From: an uncultured Bacteroidaceae bacterium
GTDB lineage: Bacteria > Bacteroidota > Bacteroidia > Bacteroidales > Bacteroidaceae
Length of the DNA: 44,967 nucleotides
NCBI GenBank assembly: GCA_905234735.1
Contig: CAJOJA010000029.1
Coordinates: 1 to 44,967, forward strand
Reading direction: 5' to 3'
Shown here: positions 35,431-44,090 of the stretch, one piece after another
Layout: each line of letters opens with the position of its first letter
Position numbering within the stretch: the first letter of the stretch is position 1
Position numbers and translations under genes: made by a program
Notes under the pieces: model-generated
Seen by the model: only the letters and a program-made list of their open reading frames with translations
The model's database searches: none
What the model was told of the DNA's origin: nothing

Positions 35431-36206
35431 TAATAGTCGAACTTCAGATGGCGCACGGTCTTTTTCTCCTGCTTAATCATTTCGAGGGCTTCGATGCCGA
35501 TTTCCACATGGTCCTCGACATATTTAGCCGTAACAACAGTGTCGCTGGCAGCCGTCTTCACCCCCTCAGGAGTCATGGGATTGTCCGACACCAGCAAGAG
35601 AGCCCCCGTGGGGATATGGTTGGCAAAGCCACAGGTGAAGAGCGTTGCCGTCTCCATGTCCACAGCCATTGCACGCGTACGTCTCAGGTACTCCTTGAAT
35701 TCGTCGTCGTGCTCCCAGACACGGCGGTTCGTGGTGTAGACCGTTCCCGTCCAGTAGTCGTGCCCTAGGTCGCGGATGGCAGAACTGACGGCACGCTGCA
35801 TCATGAAAGCGGGCAGAGCCGGTACTTCGGGCGGGAAATAGTCGTTCGACGTACCCTCGCCACGTATGCCAGCAATGGGCAGAATGAGGTCGCCACGTTT
35901 TGTTTTGTTCGATATGCCACCACACTTGCCCAGGAACAGGCAGGCCCTAGGACTGATGCTCGAAAGCAAGTCCATGATGATAGCAGCATTGGGCGAACCC
36001 ATGCCGAAGTTTATCATCGTGATGCCTTCGGCCGTAGCCGAACGCATGTTTGACATGTAGTCAGGCCGTTCGATGCCGTAACGGTCGCAAAAGATGTCGA
36101 CATAGTTGTTGAAGTTGGTCAGCAGGATATACTCTCCAAAGTCCTCCAAGGGACGGTTGGTGTACCTCGGCAGCCAATTCTTGACGATTTCCTCTTTCGT
36201 TTTCAT
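35430..36206 (-). CDS. amn: AMP nucleosidase (Bacteroidota short type)
   Basis: A 258-residue phosphorylase-fold enzyme that splits AMP into adenine and ribose 5-phosphate. Conserved blocks: KNWLPRYTNRPLEDFGEYIL at the N terminus, ITMINFGMGSPNAAIIMDLL, FLGKCGGISNKTKRGDLILP, the substrate-binding VDMETATLFTCGF, and LLLVSDNPMTPEG with the catalytic Asp. This short version lacks the long N-terminal domain of the Escherichia coli enzyme. It is the first gene of a two-gene operon with holA. Confidence 0.87.
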   Translation of the reverse strand: MKTKEEIVKNWLPRYTNRPLEDFGEYILLTNFNNYVDIFCDRYGIERPDYMSNMRSATAEGITMINFGMGSPNAAIIMDLLSSISPRACLFLGKCGGISNKTKRGDLILPIAGIRGEGTSNDYFPPEVPALPAFMMQRAVSSAIRDLGHDYWTGTVYTTNRRVWEHDDEFKEYLRRTRAMAVDMETATLFTCGFANHIPTGALLLVSDNPMTPEGVKTAASDTVVTAKYVEDHVEIGIEALEMIKQEKKTVRHLKFDY

Positions 36207-36229
36207 ACCATATATAATTATAGTTTGTG

Positions 36230-36237
36230 CAAAATTA
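36230..36237 (-). promoter_or_regulatory. -7 element for amn-holA
   Basis: Minus-strand TAATTTTG then C, 23 bp upstream of the amn start. The -33 box is not clear. Confidence 0.45.
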
Positions 36238-36301
36238 CGAAATTATTTTCAATCCTGCATTCCCAATGAGCCTAAATCTACCGAAAAAATTGCCGCGATG
36301 C

Positions 36302-36332
36302 TTGCATCGTTCAATGGTTTGCAGTATCTTTG
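36302..36332 (+). promoter_or_regulatory. Promoter for pgi
   Basis: TTG (36302-36304), 20 bp, TATCTTTG (36325-36332); the start codon at 36368 follows after about 35 bp. Confidence 0.6.
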
Positions 36333-36367
36333 CAGAAGAAATTATAAACCTAATAAATAATAAGATT

Positions 36368-37699
36368 ATGAAACTTGACATCACACAGGCACTGATAGGT
36401 GCAGAGAAGGTTAACGCCCTGAAGGGTAAAGTGGAAGAAGCACAGCAAGCACTGGAACAGGGCACCTGTCCGGGCAATGACTTCCTGGGGTGGCTTCATC
36501 TGCCCTCCAGCATCACTCCTGAGTTCATCGCAGAAATACAGGCCACGGCCAACCTCCTCCGCAAGGAGTGCGACACCGTCATCGTAGCCGGTATCGGCGG
36601 CTCGTATCTGGGCGCCCGAGCCATCATCGAGGCTCTGGCCAACAGTTTCCAGTGGCTGACCAACAAGGGGGAGAACCCCAACGTGCTGTTTGCCGGCAAC
36701 AACATCGGCGAAGACTATCTCTACGAACTGACCACCTACCTGAAGGACAAGAAGTTCGGCGTCATCAACATTTCGAAGTCGGGAACCACAACGGAGACGG
36801 CCCTGGCCTTCCGTCTGCTGAAAAAGCAGTGCGAGGAACAGCGCGGCAAGGATGTAGCACGGAAGGTCATCGTGGCCATCACCGATGCCAAGCGCGGTGC
36901 CGCCCGCACATGTGCTGACAAGGAAGGTTACAAGTCGTTCATCATCCCCGACAACGTGGGCGGGCGTTTCTCCGTACTGACTCCCGTGGGTCTGCTGCCC
37001 ATCGCCATTGCCGGCTTCGACATCGCAGCCTTGGTGAAGGGCGCACAGGACATGGAGCGCCAGACGGCTGTGGGCGTTCCCTTTGAGGAGAACCCTTCTG
37101 CCCAGTATGCCGCCGTACGCAACGCCCTGTATCAGGACGGCAAGAAGATAGAAATCGTGGCCAACTACCAGCCAAAACTGCATTTCATCGGCGAGTGGTG
37201 GAAGCAGCTCTACGGCGAGAGCGAGGGCAAGGACCACAAGGGCATCTTTACGGCCAGTGTGGACCTGACCACCGACCTGCACTCCATGGGACAGTGGATT
37301 CAGGACGGCGAACGCAGCATCTTCGAGACGGTTATTTCCATTGCCAAGCCCGAGCACACCCTGCTCTTCCCCTCTGACGAGGAGAACCTGGACGGTCTGA
37401 ACTTCCTGGCCGGCAAGCGTGTGGACGAGGTGAACAAGATGGCCGAGCTGGGTACCAAGCTGGCCCACGTGGACGGTGGCGTGCCCAACCTGCGCATCGA
37501 GCTGGAGCGTCTCGACGAATACAACCTCGGTCAGCTCATCTACTTCTTCGAGAAGGGTTGCGGCATCTCCGGCCTACTGTTGGGTGTAAATCCCTTCAAC
37601 CAACCCGGTGTAGAAGCCTACAAGAAGAACATGTTCGCCCTCCTCGGCAAGCCTGGATACGAAGCTGAGACAGAAGCTATTAGCAAGCGACTGGCTTAG
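36368..37699 (+). CDS. pgi: Glucose-6-phosphate isomerase (short bacterial type)
   Basis: A 443-residue glycolytic enzyme interconverting glucose 6-phosphate and fructose 6-phosphate. Motifs: [37 protein letters not shown] (phosphate-binding), [18 protein letters not shown], and [20 protein letters not shown] near the end. The length fits the Bacillus/Bacteroides class. The start at 36368 ([15 protein letters not shown]) is well downstream of the promoter; the longer frame would run through it. The HAD gene begins 1 bp after its stop, forming an operon. Confidence 0.96.
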   Translation: MKLDITQALIGAEKVNALKGKVEEAQQALEQGTCPGNDFLGWLHLPSSITPEFIAEIQATANLLRKECDTVIVAGIGGSYLGARAIIEALANSFQWLTNKGENPNVLFAGNNIGEDYLYELTTYLKDKKFGVINISKSGTTTETALAFRLLKKQCEEQRGKDVARKVIVAITDAKRGAARTCADKEGYKSFIIPDNVGGRFSVLTPVGLLPIAIAGFDIAALVKGAQDMERQTAVGVPFEENPSAQYAAVRNALYQDGKKIEIVANYQPKLHFIGEWWKQLYGESEGKDHKGIFTASVDLTTDLHSMGQWIQDGERSIFETVISIAKPEHTLLFPSDEENLDGLNFLAGKRVDEVNKMAELGTKLAHVDGGVPNLRIELERLDEYNLGQLIYFFEKGCGISGLLLGVNPFNQPGVEAYKKNMFALLGKPGYEAETEAISKRLA

Positions 37700-37700
37700 G

Positions 37701-38414
37701 ATGTATAATCCCGAAATGTTAAAAGCGGTTCTCTTCGACATGGACGGCGTGCTGTTTGACAGCATGCCGAACCATGCGTATGCTTGGAGCCATGCAATGA
37801 CCGACTTCGGCCTGAAGATGGAGCCGGAGGAGGTGTACATGAACGAGGGACGCACGGGCAAGGGCACCATCAACATCCTCTCGAACCGCTACTGGGGACG
37901 CGACGCCACGGACGAAGAGGTGGAGCAGATATACGAGGCCAAGAGCGCGTTGTTCAACTCCCTGCCCGAGGCACGCCCCATGCCTGGAGCACTCGACCTA
38001 TTACATAAGATACGTGCGCAAGGACTAATGCGCGTCATCGTCACGGGTAGCGCAACCCACGCCCTACTCGACCGCGTCAATGCCGCCTTTCCTGAGATAT
38101 TCTCACCCGAACTGATGGTGACGGCCTTTGACGTCCGTCACGGCAAGCCCAATCCCGAACCCTATCTCATGGGACTGCGCAAGGCCAACATCATAGCCTC
38201 GGAGGCCGTCGTTGTCGAGAATGCCCCCCTTGGCATACAGGCCGCACATGCCGCCGGCATTTACACCATCGCCGTAAACACCGGCCCATTACGCGACGAA
38301 GTGCTCAAAGAGGCCGGTGCCGACCTTGTCCTGCCCTCTGTGCCCTACTTGGCCGAGCACTGGGACGAGGTTAACGAATGTATACAAAAGAATTTGGCAA
38401 AAACCGAACCATAA
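37701..38414 (+). CDS. HAD-superfamily sugar-phosphate hydrolase/beta-phosphoglucomutase-like
   Basis: A 237-residue HAD enzyme. Motif I AVLFDMDGVLFDSMPNHAYA with two catalytic Asp, motif II MRVIVTGSATHALLDRV, motif III Lys in RHGKPNPEPYLMGL, and motif IV VVVENAPLGIQAAHAAGIYT. The alpha-helical cap between motif I and II fits the pgmB/phosphatase group. It is placed directly after pgi and probably acts on a sugar phosphate. An alternative start at 37716 (MLKAVLFDMDG) would trim 5 residues. Confidence 0.87.
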   Translation: MYNPEMLKAVLFDMDGVLFDSMPNHAYAWSHAMTDFGLKMEPEEVYMNEGRTGKGTINILSNRYWGRDATDEEVEQIYEAKSALFNSLPEARPMPGALDLLHKIRAQGLMRVIVTGSATHALLDRVNAAFPEIFSPELMVTAFDVRHGKPNPEPYLMGLRKANIIASEAVVVENAPLGIQAAHAAGIYTIAVNTGPLRDEVLKEAGADLVLPSVPYLAEHWDEVNECIQKNLAKTEP

Positions 38415-38429
38415 AAAACACGAAACAAT

Positions 38430-40637
38430 ATGCGGTACATTAAAAACTACAGCGGAACAATCCGCAAGAAAGGGTGGACCATCGTACGGAATACCCGAAT
38501 CGTGCTCTTCCTGCTTACCATCCTGTTGCCGATAGCTGTTTGGGGTGAAGAAGCGCCTCTGCGTGTTGCCTGCGTGGGCAACAGCGTCACATACGGCTAC
38601 GGGCTCAAGAATCCGGCCGCGGAGTCCTATCCCACCCGGTTGCAGGAAATGCTGGGTTCGAACTACCAGGTAGGCAACTTCGGCCATTCGGGTTCCACGC
38701 TGCTCAGCCGAGGGCATCGCCCCTATGTGAAGACCCCCGAATACCGTGCGGCCATAGACTTCAAGGCCGACTGGGTGGTCATCCATCTGGGCCTGAACGA
38801 CACCGACCCGCGCAACTGGCCGGACTGGAAGGAGGAGTTTATCCCCAACTACCGCGCACTGATAGATTCGTTTCGCGTAGCCAATCCCAAGGCGCGTGTA
38901 CTCATCTGCCAGATGACACCCATCTTCGACCGCCATCCGCGTTTCCAAAGCGGCACGCGCGACTGGCACGCGCAGATTCAGCAGGCCATCCGTGCCGTTG
39001 CCCTGGGGGCCGATGTGCAACTGATTGACCTATGGACACCCCTGCACAGCCGCCCCGACCTGTTTGGCGATGCCTTGCATCCCAACGCTGACGGTGCGCG
39101 CATACTGGCCCGCACGGTGTACGGAGCCCTGACGGGCAACTACGGCGGTCTGAAACTGCCGTTGCTCTATGGCGACGACATGGTGCTGCAGCGCGAATGC
39201 CCCGTACGCCTGCATGGAACGGCAAACACGGGCGAACTCGTGAGCGTCAGCCTCAGCAAGGAAAAAAGCACCGTTGCCACAGCAACAGCTACGGCAGGAA
39301 CTGACGGCCTATGGAAAGTGGAGTTGCCGGCAATGAAGGCTAGTGGTCCCTATACGCTGAGCTTTACCACAACCAAACCTGCGGGGAAGCGCGGCAAGAC
39401 GGTGATTTGTGCCGAGAAGGTTCTGCACAACGTGCTGTTCGGCGATGTTTGGCTGGCCTCTGGACAGTCGAACATGGAACTGCGCGTCGACCAGGTTCTC
39501 TCCGAAGCTCAAGACGTGGCGGATGCAGCCCGTCTCACCAACGTGCGTCTCTTCAACATGCCTGCCCGTTTCCGTACCGATGCAGTAGAATGGCCCGACT
39601 CGGCTCTCCTGCTGACCAACGAGTTGCTTCACATGGATCCCCAGGGATGGTCAAAGGCTACTCCCGAAGCCGTTCGCCGATTCTCGGCTGTAGCCTATAA
39701 CTTTGCACGCACCTTGAGCGACAGCCTGACCGACGTGCCTATTGGCATCATCTCCAATGCTGTGGGCGGATCGACCACAGAATCCTGGATCGACCGCTCA
39801 ACACTGGAATGGCAGATGCCCAACATCCTGTCGAATTGGCTATATGCCGACTATGGTCAAGCCTGGGCACGCGGCAGAGCAGCACAGAACATTGCCCACG
39901 CAATCCGGAAGGACAGTCCCGTCTACAATCCCCTACAGCGTCATCCATACGACCCCTGCTACCTGTTCGAGGCTGCCATCCGCCCGCTGGAGCAGCCCCA
40001 AATAAAGGGAGTCATCTGGTATCAGGGCGAGAGCAATGCCCACAACGTGGAACTTCACGAACGCCTTTTCACGCTGCTTGAGCAATCGTGGCGACAGGAG
40101 TTCTCCGACCCGTCGCTGCCGTTCTATTTCGTACAGCTGTCCAGTCTGCCGCGCCCCTCATGGCCAGCCTTCCGCGACAGTCAGCGACGACTGGCTGCGA
40201 TGCTCCCCCATACATGGATGGCCGTGACCACTGACGTGGGCGATGCTGGCGATGTGCATTATCGCAACAAACGTCCTGTGGGCGAACGCTTAGCGCGTCA
40301 GGCGCTGGTACATACTTATGGGAGAAAGAGCCTCGTGCCCGAAGGCCCCGTACTGAGGCATGGTCGTGTGGCTGCCGACGGACGGAGTGTTGTCCTCACG
40401 TTTGCCAACGCCCGCGGACTGTCCGTTTCGCGCGGCTTCGAAGTGGCCGGTGCAGATGGGTTGTTCCGTTCCGCCAAGCCCCAGGTACAGGCCGATGGCA
40501 CAGTACTGCTGACCATCTCCGAGGGGGCAAAACCCTGTTGGGTGCGCTATGGTTGGAGCGGATTCACCGATGCCGACCTCCGCAACAGCGATGGTCTGCC
40601 AGCTTCCACGTTCCTAAGTCCGCTATTTACCGAATAA
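38430..40637 (+). CDS. Bimodular secreted esterase: SGNH hydrolase plus sialate O-acetylesterase (SASA)
   Basis: A 735-residue protein with a positively charged N terminus and signal peptide ending PIAVWGEE (about residue 41). Module 1 (about 45-225): VACVGNSVTYGYGLKN (Ser), VVIHLGLNDTDPRNWPDWKE, and FGDALHPNADGARILA (Asp/His), an SGNH hydrolase. Module 2 (about 235-735) is the sialate O-acetylesterase family: LASGQSNMELRVDQVL, NAVGGSTTESWIDRST, VIWYQGESNAHNVELHE, and DVGDAGDVHYRNKRPVGERL with the family's Asp/His. Both triads look intact. It likely removes acetyl groups from host or plant glycans. It converges with the flavoprotein gene, with only 2 bp between them. Confidence 0.9.
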   Translation: MRYIKNYSGTIRKKGWTIVRNTRIVLFLLTILLPIAVWGEEAPLRVACVGNSVTYGYGLKNPAAESYPTRLQEMLGSNYQVGNFGHSGSTLLSRGHRPYVKTPEYRAAIDFKADWVVIHLGLNDTDPRNWPDWKEEFIPNYRALIDSFRVANPKARVLICQMTPIFDRHPRFQSGTRDWHAQIQQAIRAVALGADVQLIDLWTPLHSRPDLFGDALHPNADGARILARTVYGALTGNYGGLKLPLLYGDDMVLQRECPVRLHGTANTGELVSVSLSKEKSTVATATATAGTDGLWKVELPAMKASGPYTLSFTTTKPAGKRGKTVICAEKVLHNVLFGDVWLASGQSNMELRVDQVLSEAQDVADAARLTNVRLFNMPARFRTDAVEWPDSALLLTNELLHMDPQGWSKATPEAVRRFSAVAYNFARTLSDSLTDVPIGIISNAVGGSTTESWIDRSTLEWQMPNILSNWLYADYGQAWARGRAAQNIAHAIRKDSPVYNPLQRHPYDPCYLFEAAIRPLEQPQIKGVIWYQGESNAHNVELHERLFTLLEQSWRQEFSDPSLPFYFVQLSSLPRPSWPAFRDSQRRLAAMLPHTWMAVTTDVGDAGDVHYRNKRPVGERLARQALVHTYGRKSLVPEGPVLRHGRVAADGRSVVLTFANARGLSVSRGFEVAGADGLFRSAKPQVQADGTVLLTISEGAKPCWVRYGWSGFTDADLRNSDGLPASTFLSPLFTE

Positions 40638-40639
40638 AA

Positions 40640-41257
40640 TCACCGAATAAAGTTCGTGCGCACCTGGGGCTCCGGCTCTGGGTGCGCTTGGTTTTGCAGA
40701 TCCAACCGACGAATCATCCAGGCCATATTACGGCCCAGGGTGCGCATGGTCTGCATACCCTCTTCGTCTGCAGCTGCCTGTCCGGGTGTCTGTCCGTAGG
40801 CCATGTTCCAGTATTGTGAGCTGACTACGGGCATGTTCAGGATGGTGAAATACTTGTTCAGGCGGTCAAAGGCGGCAGATGCACCACCCCTGCGACAGAC
40901 AACCACACTGGCGCCAGGCTTATACTGAAGTTCGCGGCCGTGGGCATAGAAAACCCTATCCAGCAGCGCACAGAGCGAACCGTTGGGACCACCGTAGTAG
41001 ACGGGCGAACCGATAATGAGTCCGTCGATACCGTCCCTTATGGCACGCATCACCTGGAAGTAAAGGTCGTCGTGGAAGGTGCAGCGCCCCGTCCGTCCGC
41101 ACATGCCACAGGCGATGCAGCCCTGCACCGCTTTCTTACCAATACTGATGATTTCGGTCTCTATACCCTCCTGGTTCAGGGTCTTTGCCACTTCGGAGAG
41201 TGCCGTGTAGGTGTTCCCCTGCTCGCGTGGGCTTCCGTTGATAAGTAATACTTTCAT
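40640..41257 (-). CDS. Flavodoxin-like NADPH-dependent FMN reductase with Cys cluster
   Basis: A 205-residue protein: MKVLLINGSPREQGNTYTAL (FMN-phosphate loop), IIGSPVYYGGPNGSLCALLD, and a four-cysteine motif CIACGMCGRTGRC like that of iron-sulfur flavoproteins. It probably transfers electrons or reduces small molecules; the Fe-S cluster is inferred from the cysteines. It is the last of four minus-strand genes starting with aguA, separated by 33 bp from the small unknown gene. Confidence 0.85.
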   Translation of the reverse strand: MKVLLINGSPREQGNTYTALSEVAKTLNQEGIETEIISIGKKAVQGCIACGMCGRTGRCTFHDDLYFQVMRAIRDGIDGLIIGSPVYYGGPNGSLCALLDRVFYAHGRELQYKPGASVVVCRRGGASAAFDRLNKYFTILNMPVVSSQYWNMAYGQTPGQAAADEEGMQTMRTLGRNMAWMIRRLDLQNQAHPEPEPQVRTNFIR

Positions 41258-41290
41258 GCTTGTATATACGTTGTTGGAGATTGGTCGGAA

Positions 41291-41638
41291 TCAAAACAGA
41301 TAGCTGTCCATGAGGTCGCGGCTGTACACGCGACTGAAATACATGTCGCTGATGAAGCAATAGGGTAGGCGAAGCACAAAGCCATCCTCGCTTATGTAGC
41401 GATACCAGTCACCGTCCTTCTCCCGTGTGGCAATCACGGCCTTCTGGTCGCTGCGGTTCTGTATGAAGACACCGTCGGCAAGGTCGATGGCCTTGTCCGT
41501 CCCCACGAGCAATACGCCCAGGCGATGACACCGTTCAGGGCGTTCGGCATCGGGGTAGTGGATGATACACCACGCGAGTTTCTGGCTCTTGGGGATGCGA
41601 TGTATCTCGCGAATGTATTTGAATGTGTTCTTGTTCAT
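41291..41638 (-). CDS. Conserved-looking small protein of unknown function
   Basis: A 115-residue protein without signal peptide or transmembrane helix. It begins MNKNTFKYIREIHRIPKSQK and contains HRLGVLLVGTDKAIDLADGV and DGDWYRYISEDGFVLRLPYC. It is predicted to be mostly beta. I do not recognise the family. It lies 4 bp from aguB and 33 bp from the flavoprotein, so it is expressed with them, but I see nothing that ties it to putrescine synthesis. Confidence 0.6.
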   Translation of the reverse strand: MNKNTFKYIREIHRIPKSQKLAWCIIHYPDAERPERCHRLGVLLVGTDKAIDLADGVFIQNRSDQKAVIATREKDGDWYRYISEDGFVLRLPYCFISDMYFSRVYSRDLMDSYLF

Positions 41639-41642
41639 GGTC

Positions 41643-42521
41643 CTATTCTTTTATGTATCGTTGCCGCAGTCCGCTGAACTCCTCGATGCGTCTGTCGCGC
41701 AGGAAGGGCCACCAGCGGCGGACTTGTTCACTGCGCTGGAGGTCGATGTCTATGACGGCGTTGGCCTCCTCGTCTTTTGGGGCGCGATAGAGCAGTTCGC
41801 CCTGTGGGCCAGCCACGAAACTCGACCCCCAGAACTCGATGCCGCGTGTCTGACCGCTTGGATCGGGCTCGTGTCCCACGCGGTTTACGGTGATGACGGG
41901 CAATCCGTTGGCTACGGCGTGGCCGCGCTGTACCGTTGTCCAAGCCTCGCGTTGGCGTTCCTGTTCCTCAGGCGTGTCGGACGATTCGTAACCGATGGCC
42001 GTGGGATAGATGAGCAGTTCGGCCCCTGCAAGGGCCATCAGACGGGCTCCTTCGGGGTACCACTGGTCCCAGCAAACCTGCACACCCAGTCGTCCGAGGC
42101 TCGTATCGATGGGACGGAAGCCGAGGTCGCCAGGGGCGAAGTAGAACTTCTCGTAGTAGGCGGGGTCGTCGGGGATGTGCATCTTGCGATACTTGCCGGC
42201 TATCGACCCGTCTGTGTCAAAGACGACGGCGGTGTTGTGGTACAGGCCTGCGGCGCGACGCTCGAAGAGGCTTGTTACCAGCACGATATGGTGCTGGCGC
42301 GCCAGCCGACCATAGAAATCGGTTGAGGGGCCGGGGATGGGCACTGCCAAGTCGAAGTTGTCAACGCTCTCCACTTGGCAGAAGTAGAGCGAGTCGTGCA
42401 GTTCCTGCAGCACGACGAGTTGCGCCCCCTTGCCAGCTACATCCTGTATGTTGCGTGCCAGCTTCTCACGGTTGGTATCTACGTCTGCCACACATCTTTG
42501 TTGTATCAGTCCTACTTTCAT
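41643..42521 (-). CDS. aguB: N-carbamoylputrescine amidase
   Basis: A 292-residue carbon-nitrogen hydrolase converting N-carbamoylputrescine to putrescine, CO2 and ammonia. The catalytic triad Glu-Lys-Cys is visible in LVVLQELHDSLYFCQ, GKYRKMHIPDDPAYYEKFYF and LGVQVCWDQWYPEGARL. PYYEKFYF-type sequence after the Lys is characteristic of AguB. The start at 42521 (MKVGLIQQRC) fits the family better than a 5-residue-longer one. It begins 11 bp after aguA, with which it completes the agmatine-to-putrescine route. Confidence 0.9.
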   Translation of the reverse strand: MKVGLIQQRCVADVDTNREKLARNIQDVAGKGAQLVVLQELHDSLYFCQVESVDNFDLAVPIPGPSTDFYGRLARQHHIVLVTSLFERRAAGLYHNTAVVFDTDGSIAGKYRKMHIPDDPAYYEKFYFAPGDLGFRPIDTSLGRLGVQVCWDQWYPEGARLMALAGAELLIYPTAIGYESSDTPEEQERQREAWTTVQRGHAVANGLPVITVNRVGHEPDPSGQTRGIEFWGSSFVAGPQGELLYRAPKDEEANAVIDIDLQRSEQVRRWWPFLRDRRIEEFSGLRQRYIKE

Positions 42522-42532
42522 AAATAAATTGT

Positions 42533-43651
42533 TCACTTTTCATTATTCATTATTGGGCGTAAAGCGCCCGGCGGGAACTGCATCGTGCAGCAGTGCAGCG
42601 AGCCGTGTTGTTCGATGAGCACGCGGCAGTCGATGCCCACAATTTCGTGCTTGGGGAAAGCCTGTTGCAACTGTCGGCGCGCCTCCTCGTCCCGTGTTGC
42701 GTCCTGGTATGTGGGCATCAGTACGGCACCGTTGATGATGAGGAAGTTGGCGTATGTGGCAGGCAGACGTTGCCCCTTGTCCATTGCCCCTTGCTCCTCA
42801 TATACTGCCTTGGCCATCGGCAGGGGGATGAGCCGGTAGGGCCGTCCGTCCAGTGTGCGGAAGGTTTTGAGCTGTTCCTCCATCCGCTGTAGTTCCTCGC
42901 AGTGTTCATCGTCCTTGTCCGTGCATTGCACGTAGGCAATCGTGTCGTTGGGACACAGGCGGGCCAGGGTATCGATGTGCGAGTCGGTGTCGTCGCCTGC
43001 CAAATAGCCATAGTCGAGCCACAGGATGCGCTCGGCACACAGGTAGCGTTTCAGGCGTTCCTCTATCTCTTCCTTCGTCAGGGGTTGGTTGCGGTGGGGG
43101 GCCAACAGGCACTGACTAGTCGTCAGTATCGTGCCCCGTCCGTCGCTCTCGATGCTGCCACCTTCGAGCACGAAGTCCAGGTGGTCTTCGTACTGCCCTT
43201 GCAGCACGCCCTGTTCCGCCATCCGTCGGCAAATCTGGTTGTCCAGTTCGGCAGGGAACTTCTGTCCCCATCCGTTGAACTGGAAGTCAAGCAACAGGCA
43301 ACCCATGTTCGTCTGCAGCGTGATGAACCCGTGGTCGCGCGCCCAGGTGTCGTTGGTCGGAGCCTCGCAGAAGGTGATGTTCCCCAGCACACGTTGGGGC
43401 AGGCGCTCGCGTAGCAGTTGCTCCACAGCTTTGGGCTCTGGGGTCACGATGATGAGCCGTTCCCTCAGGCTTATCTCCAGCGCCATGCGGATGTAGCACT
43501 CCGTCACCTCCTTCAGCACGGGTGCCCAGTCGGTTCCCTGGTGGGGCCACGTCAGCTGCACACCGCCCTGCTTGGCCCATTCGGCCGGCAGGTGTGTGGC
43601 GCGAATCTCGCTCCGTTCCGGCCCTGCCATCTGCTCGGGCCTGAGTTCCAT
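42533..43651 (-). CDS. aguA: Agmatine deiminase
   Basis: A 372-residue enzyme of the peptidyl-arginine deiminase fold, converting agmatine to N-carbamoylputrescine. Conserved parts: LPAEWAKQGGVQLTWPHQGT, FCEAPTNDTWARDHGFITLQ, VLEGGSIESDGRGTILTTSQ, DTDSHIDTLARLCP and the C-terminal catalytic Cys in EQHGSLHCCTMQFP. The ATG at 43651 is chosen because GAGG precedes it at a good distance; a GTG at 43699 would add 16 residues. It heads the aguA-aguB operon; the arginine decarboxylase that would feed it is not in the window. Confidence 0.9.
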   Translation of the reverse strand: MELRPEQMAGPERSEIRATHLPAEWAKQGGVQLTWPHQGTDWAPVLKEVTECYIRMALEISLRERLIIVTPEPKAVEQLLRERLPQRVLGNITFCEAPTNDTWARDHGFITLQTNMGCLLLDFQFNGWGQKFPAELDNQICRRMAEQGVLQGQYEDHLDFVLEGGSIESDGRGTILTTSQCLLAPHRNQPLTKEEIEERLKRYLCAERILWLDYGYLAGDDTDSHIDTLARLCPNDTIAYVQCTDKDDEHCEELQRMEEQLKTFRTLDGRPYRLIPLPMAKAVYEEQGAMDKGQRLPATYANFLIINGAVLMPTYQDATRDEEARRQLQQAFPKHEIVGIDCRVLIEQHGSLHCCTMQFPPGALRPIMNNEK

Positions 43652-43722
43652 CGTCAGGTCCTCGATGATGGTCGTTGTCAGTCGGTATTGTATTCCCACG
43701 TTGATTACTTATGATTTGCTGA

Positions 43723-43753
43723 CAAAGTTACGAATAAGTGAGCGAAAAACAAA
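43723..43753 (-). promoter_or_regulatory. Promoter for aguA-aguB
   Basis: Minus-strand TTTG (plus CAAA 43750-43753), 19 bp, TAACTTTG (43723-43730). Leader about 65 nt to the ATG at 43651. Confidence 0.65.
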
Positions 43754-43909
43754 ATGTATTTGTGGTTTTCCAAACGAAAGTACCTAAAAGCACAGCTTAA
43801 AGATACGAATTAATTATGAATTATGCATTATTAGTTATGAATAAATCTCACGCCTCCTTCTTAATCTTTACTTTGTAAAGATGAAAGGTACACTTACTTG
43901 TATAGTGCG

Positions 43910-44006
43910 TTCCGCGACGAAAGACGCATATTCCCTGCCGAAGAATATGTGTTCCCCGGCGAGGAATACAGATTCCTCGGCGAGGATTTGGATATGCTTC
44001 GGGAAG
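43910..44006. repeat. Array of 21-bp-spaced palindromes (arm type TTCCYCG-N-CGRGGAA)
   Basis: Palindromes are centred at 43917, 43938, 43959 and 43980, exactly 21 bp apart, with a fifth degenerate one near 44001 (CTTCGGGAAG). Cores are TTCCGCGACGAAAGA, TTCCCTGCCGAAGAA, TTCCCCGGCGAGGAA and TTCCTCGGCGAGGAT. The array ends inside the promoter of the HU-like gene: the -33 TTTG (43987-43990) directly follows unit four, and the degenerate fifth unit sits in the -33/-7 spacer. The central CG-N-CG and 21-bp period match the array at 313-388; the arms differ. A short minus-strand frame with a 7-residue repeat simply reflects the 21-bp period. Confidence 0.8.
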
Positions 44007-44018
44007 TTATTAACTTTG
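43987..44018 (+). promoter_or_regulatory. Promoter for the HU-like gene, overlapping the palindrome array
   Basis: TTTG (43987-43990), 20 bp, TAACTTTG (44011-44018). Leader of about 67 nt to the ATG at 44091. A protein bound to the last palindromes would contact or block polymerase. Confidence 0.7.
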
Positions 44019-44090
44019 CACCGTGGAGTTGAACATTATGCACCACTGGCGAAAAGATTATACATCGGAGACCCCTAAACACAACATACT

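Noticed and set aside
43894..44082. Short minus-strand frame with a 7-residue repeat (SSPGNTYSSAGN type)
   Set aside because: The periodic peptide is the 21-bp DNA period read as seven codons. The plus strand gives a similar repeat, the frame crosses a promoter, and there is no start signal.
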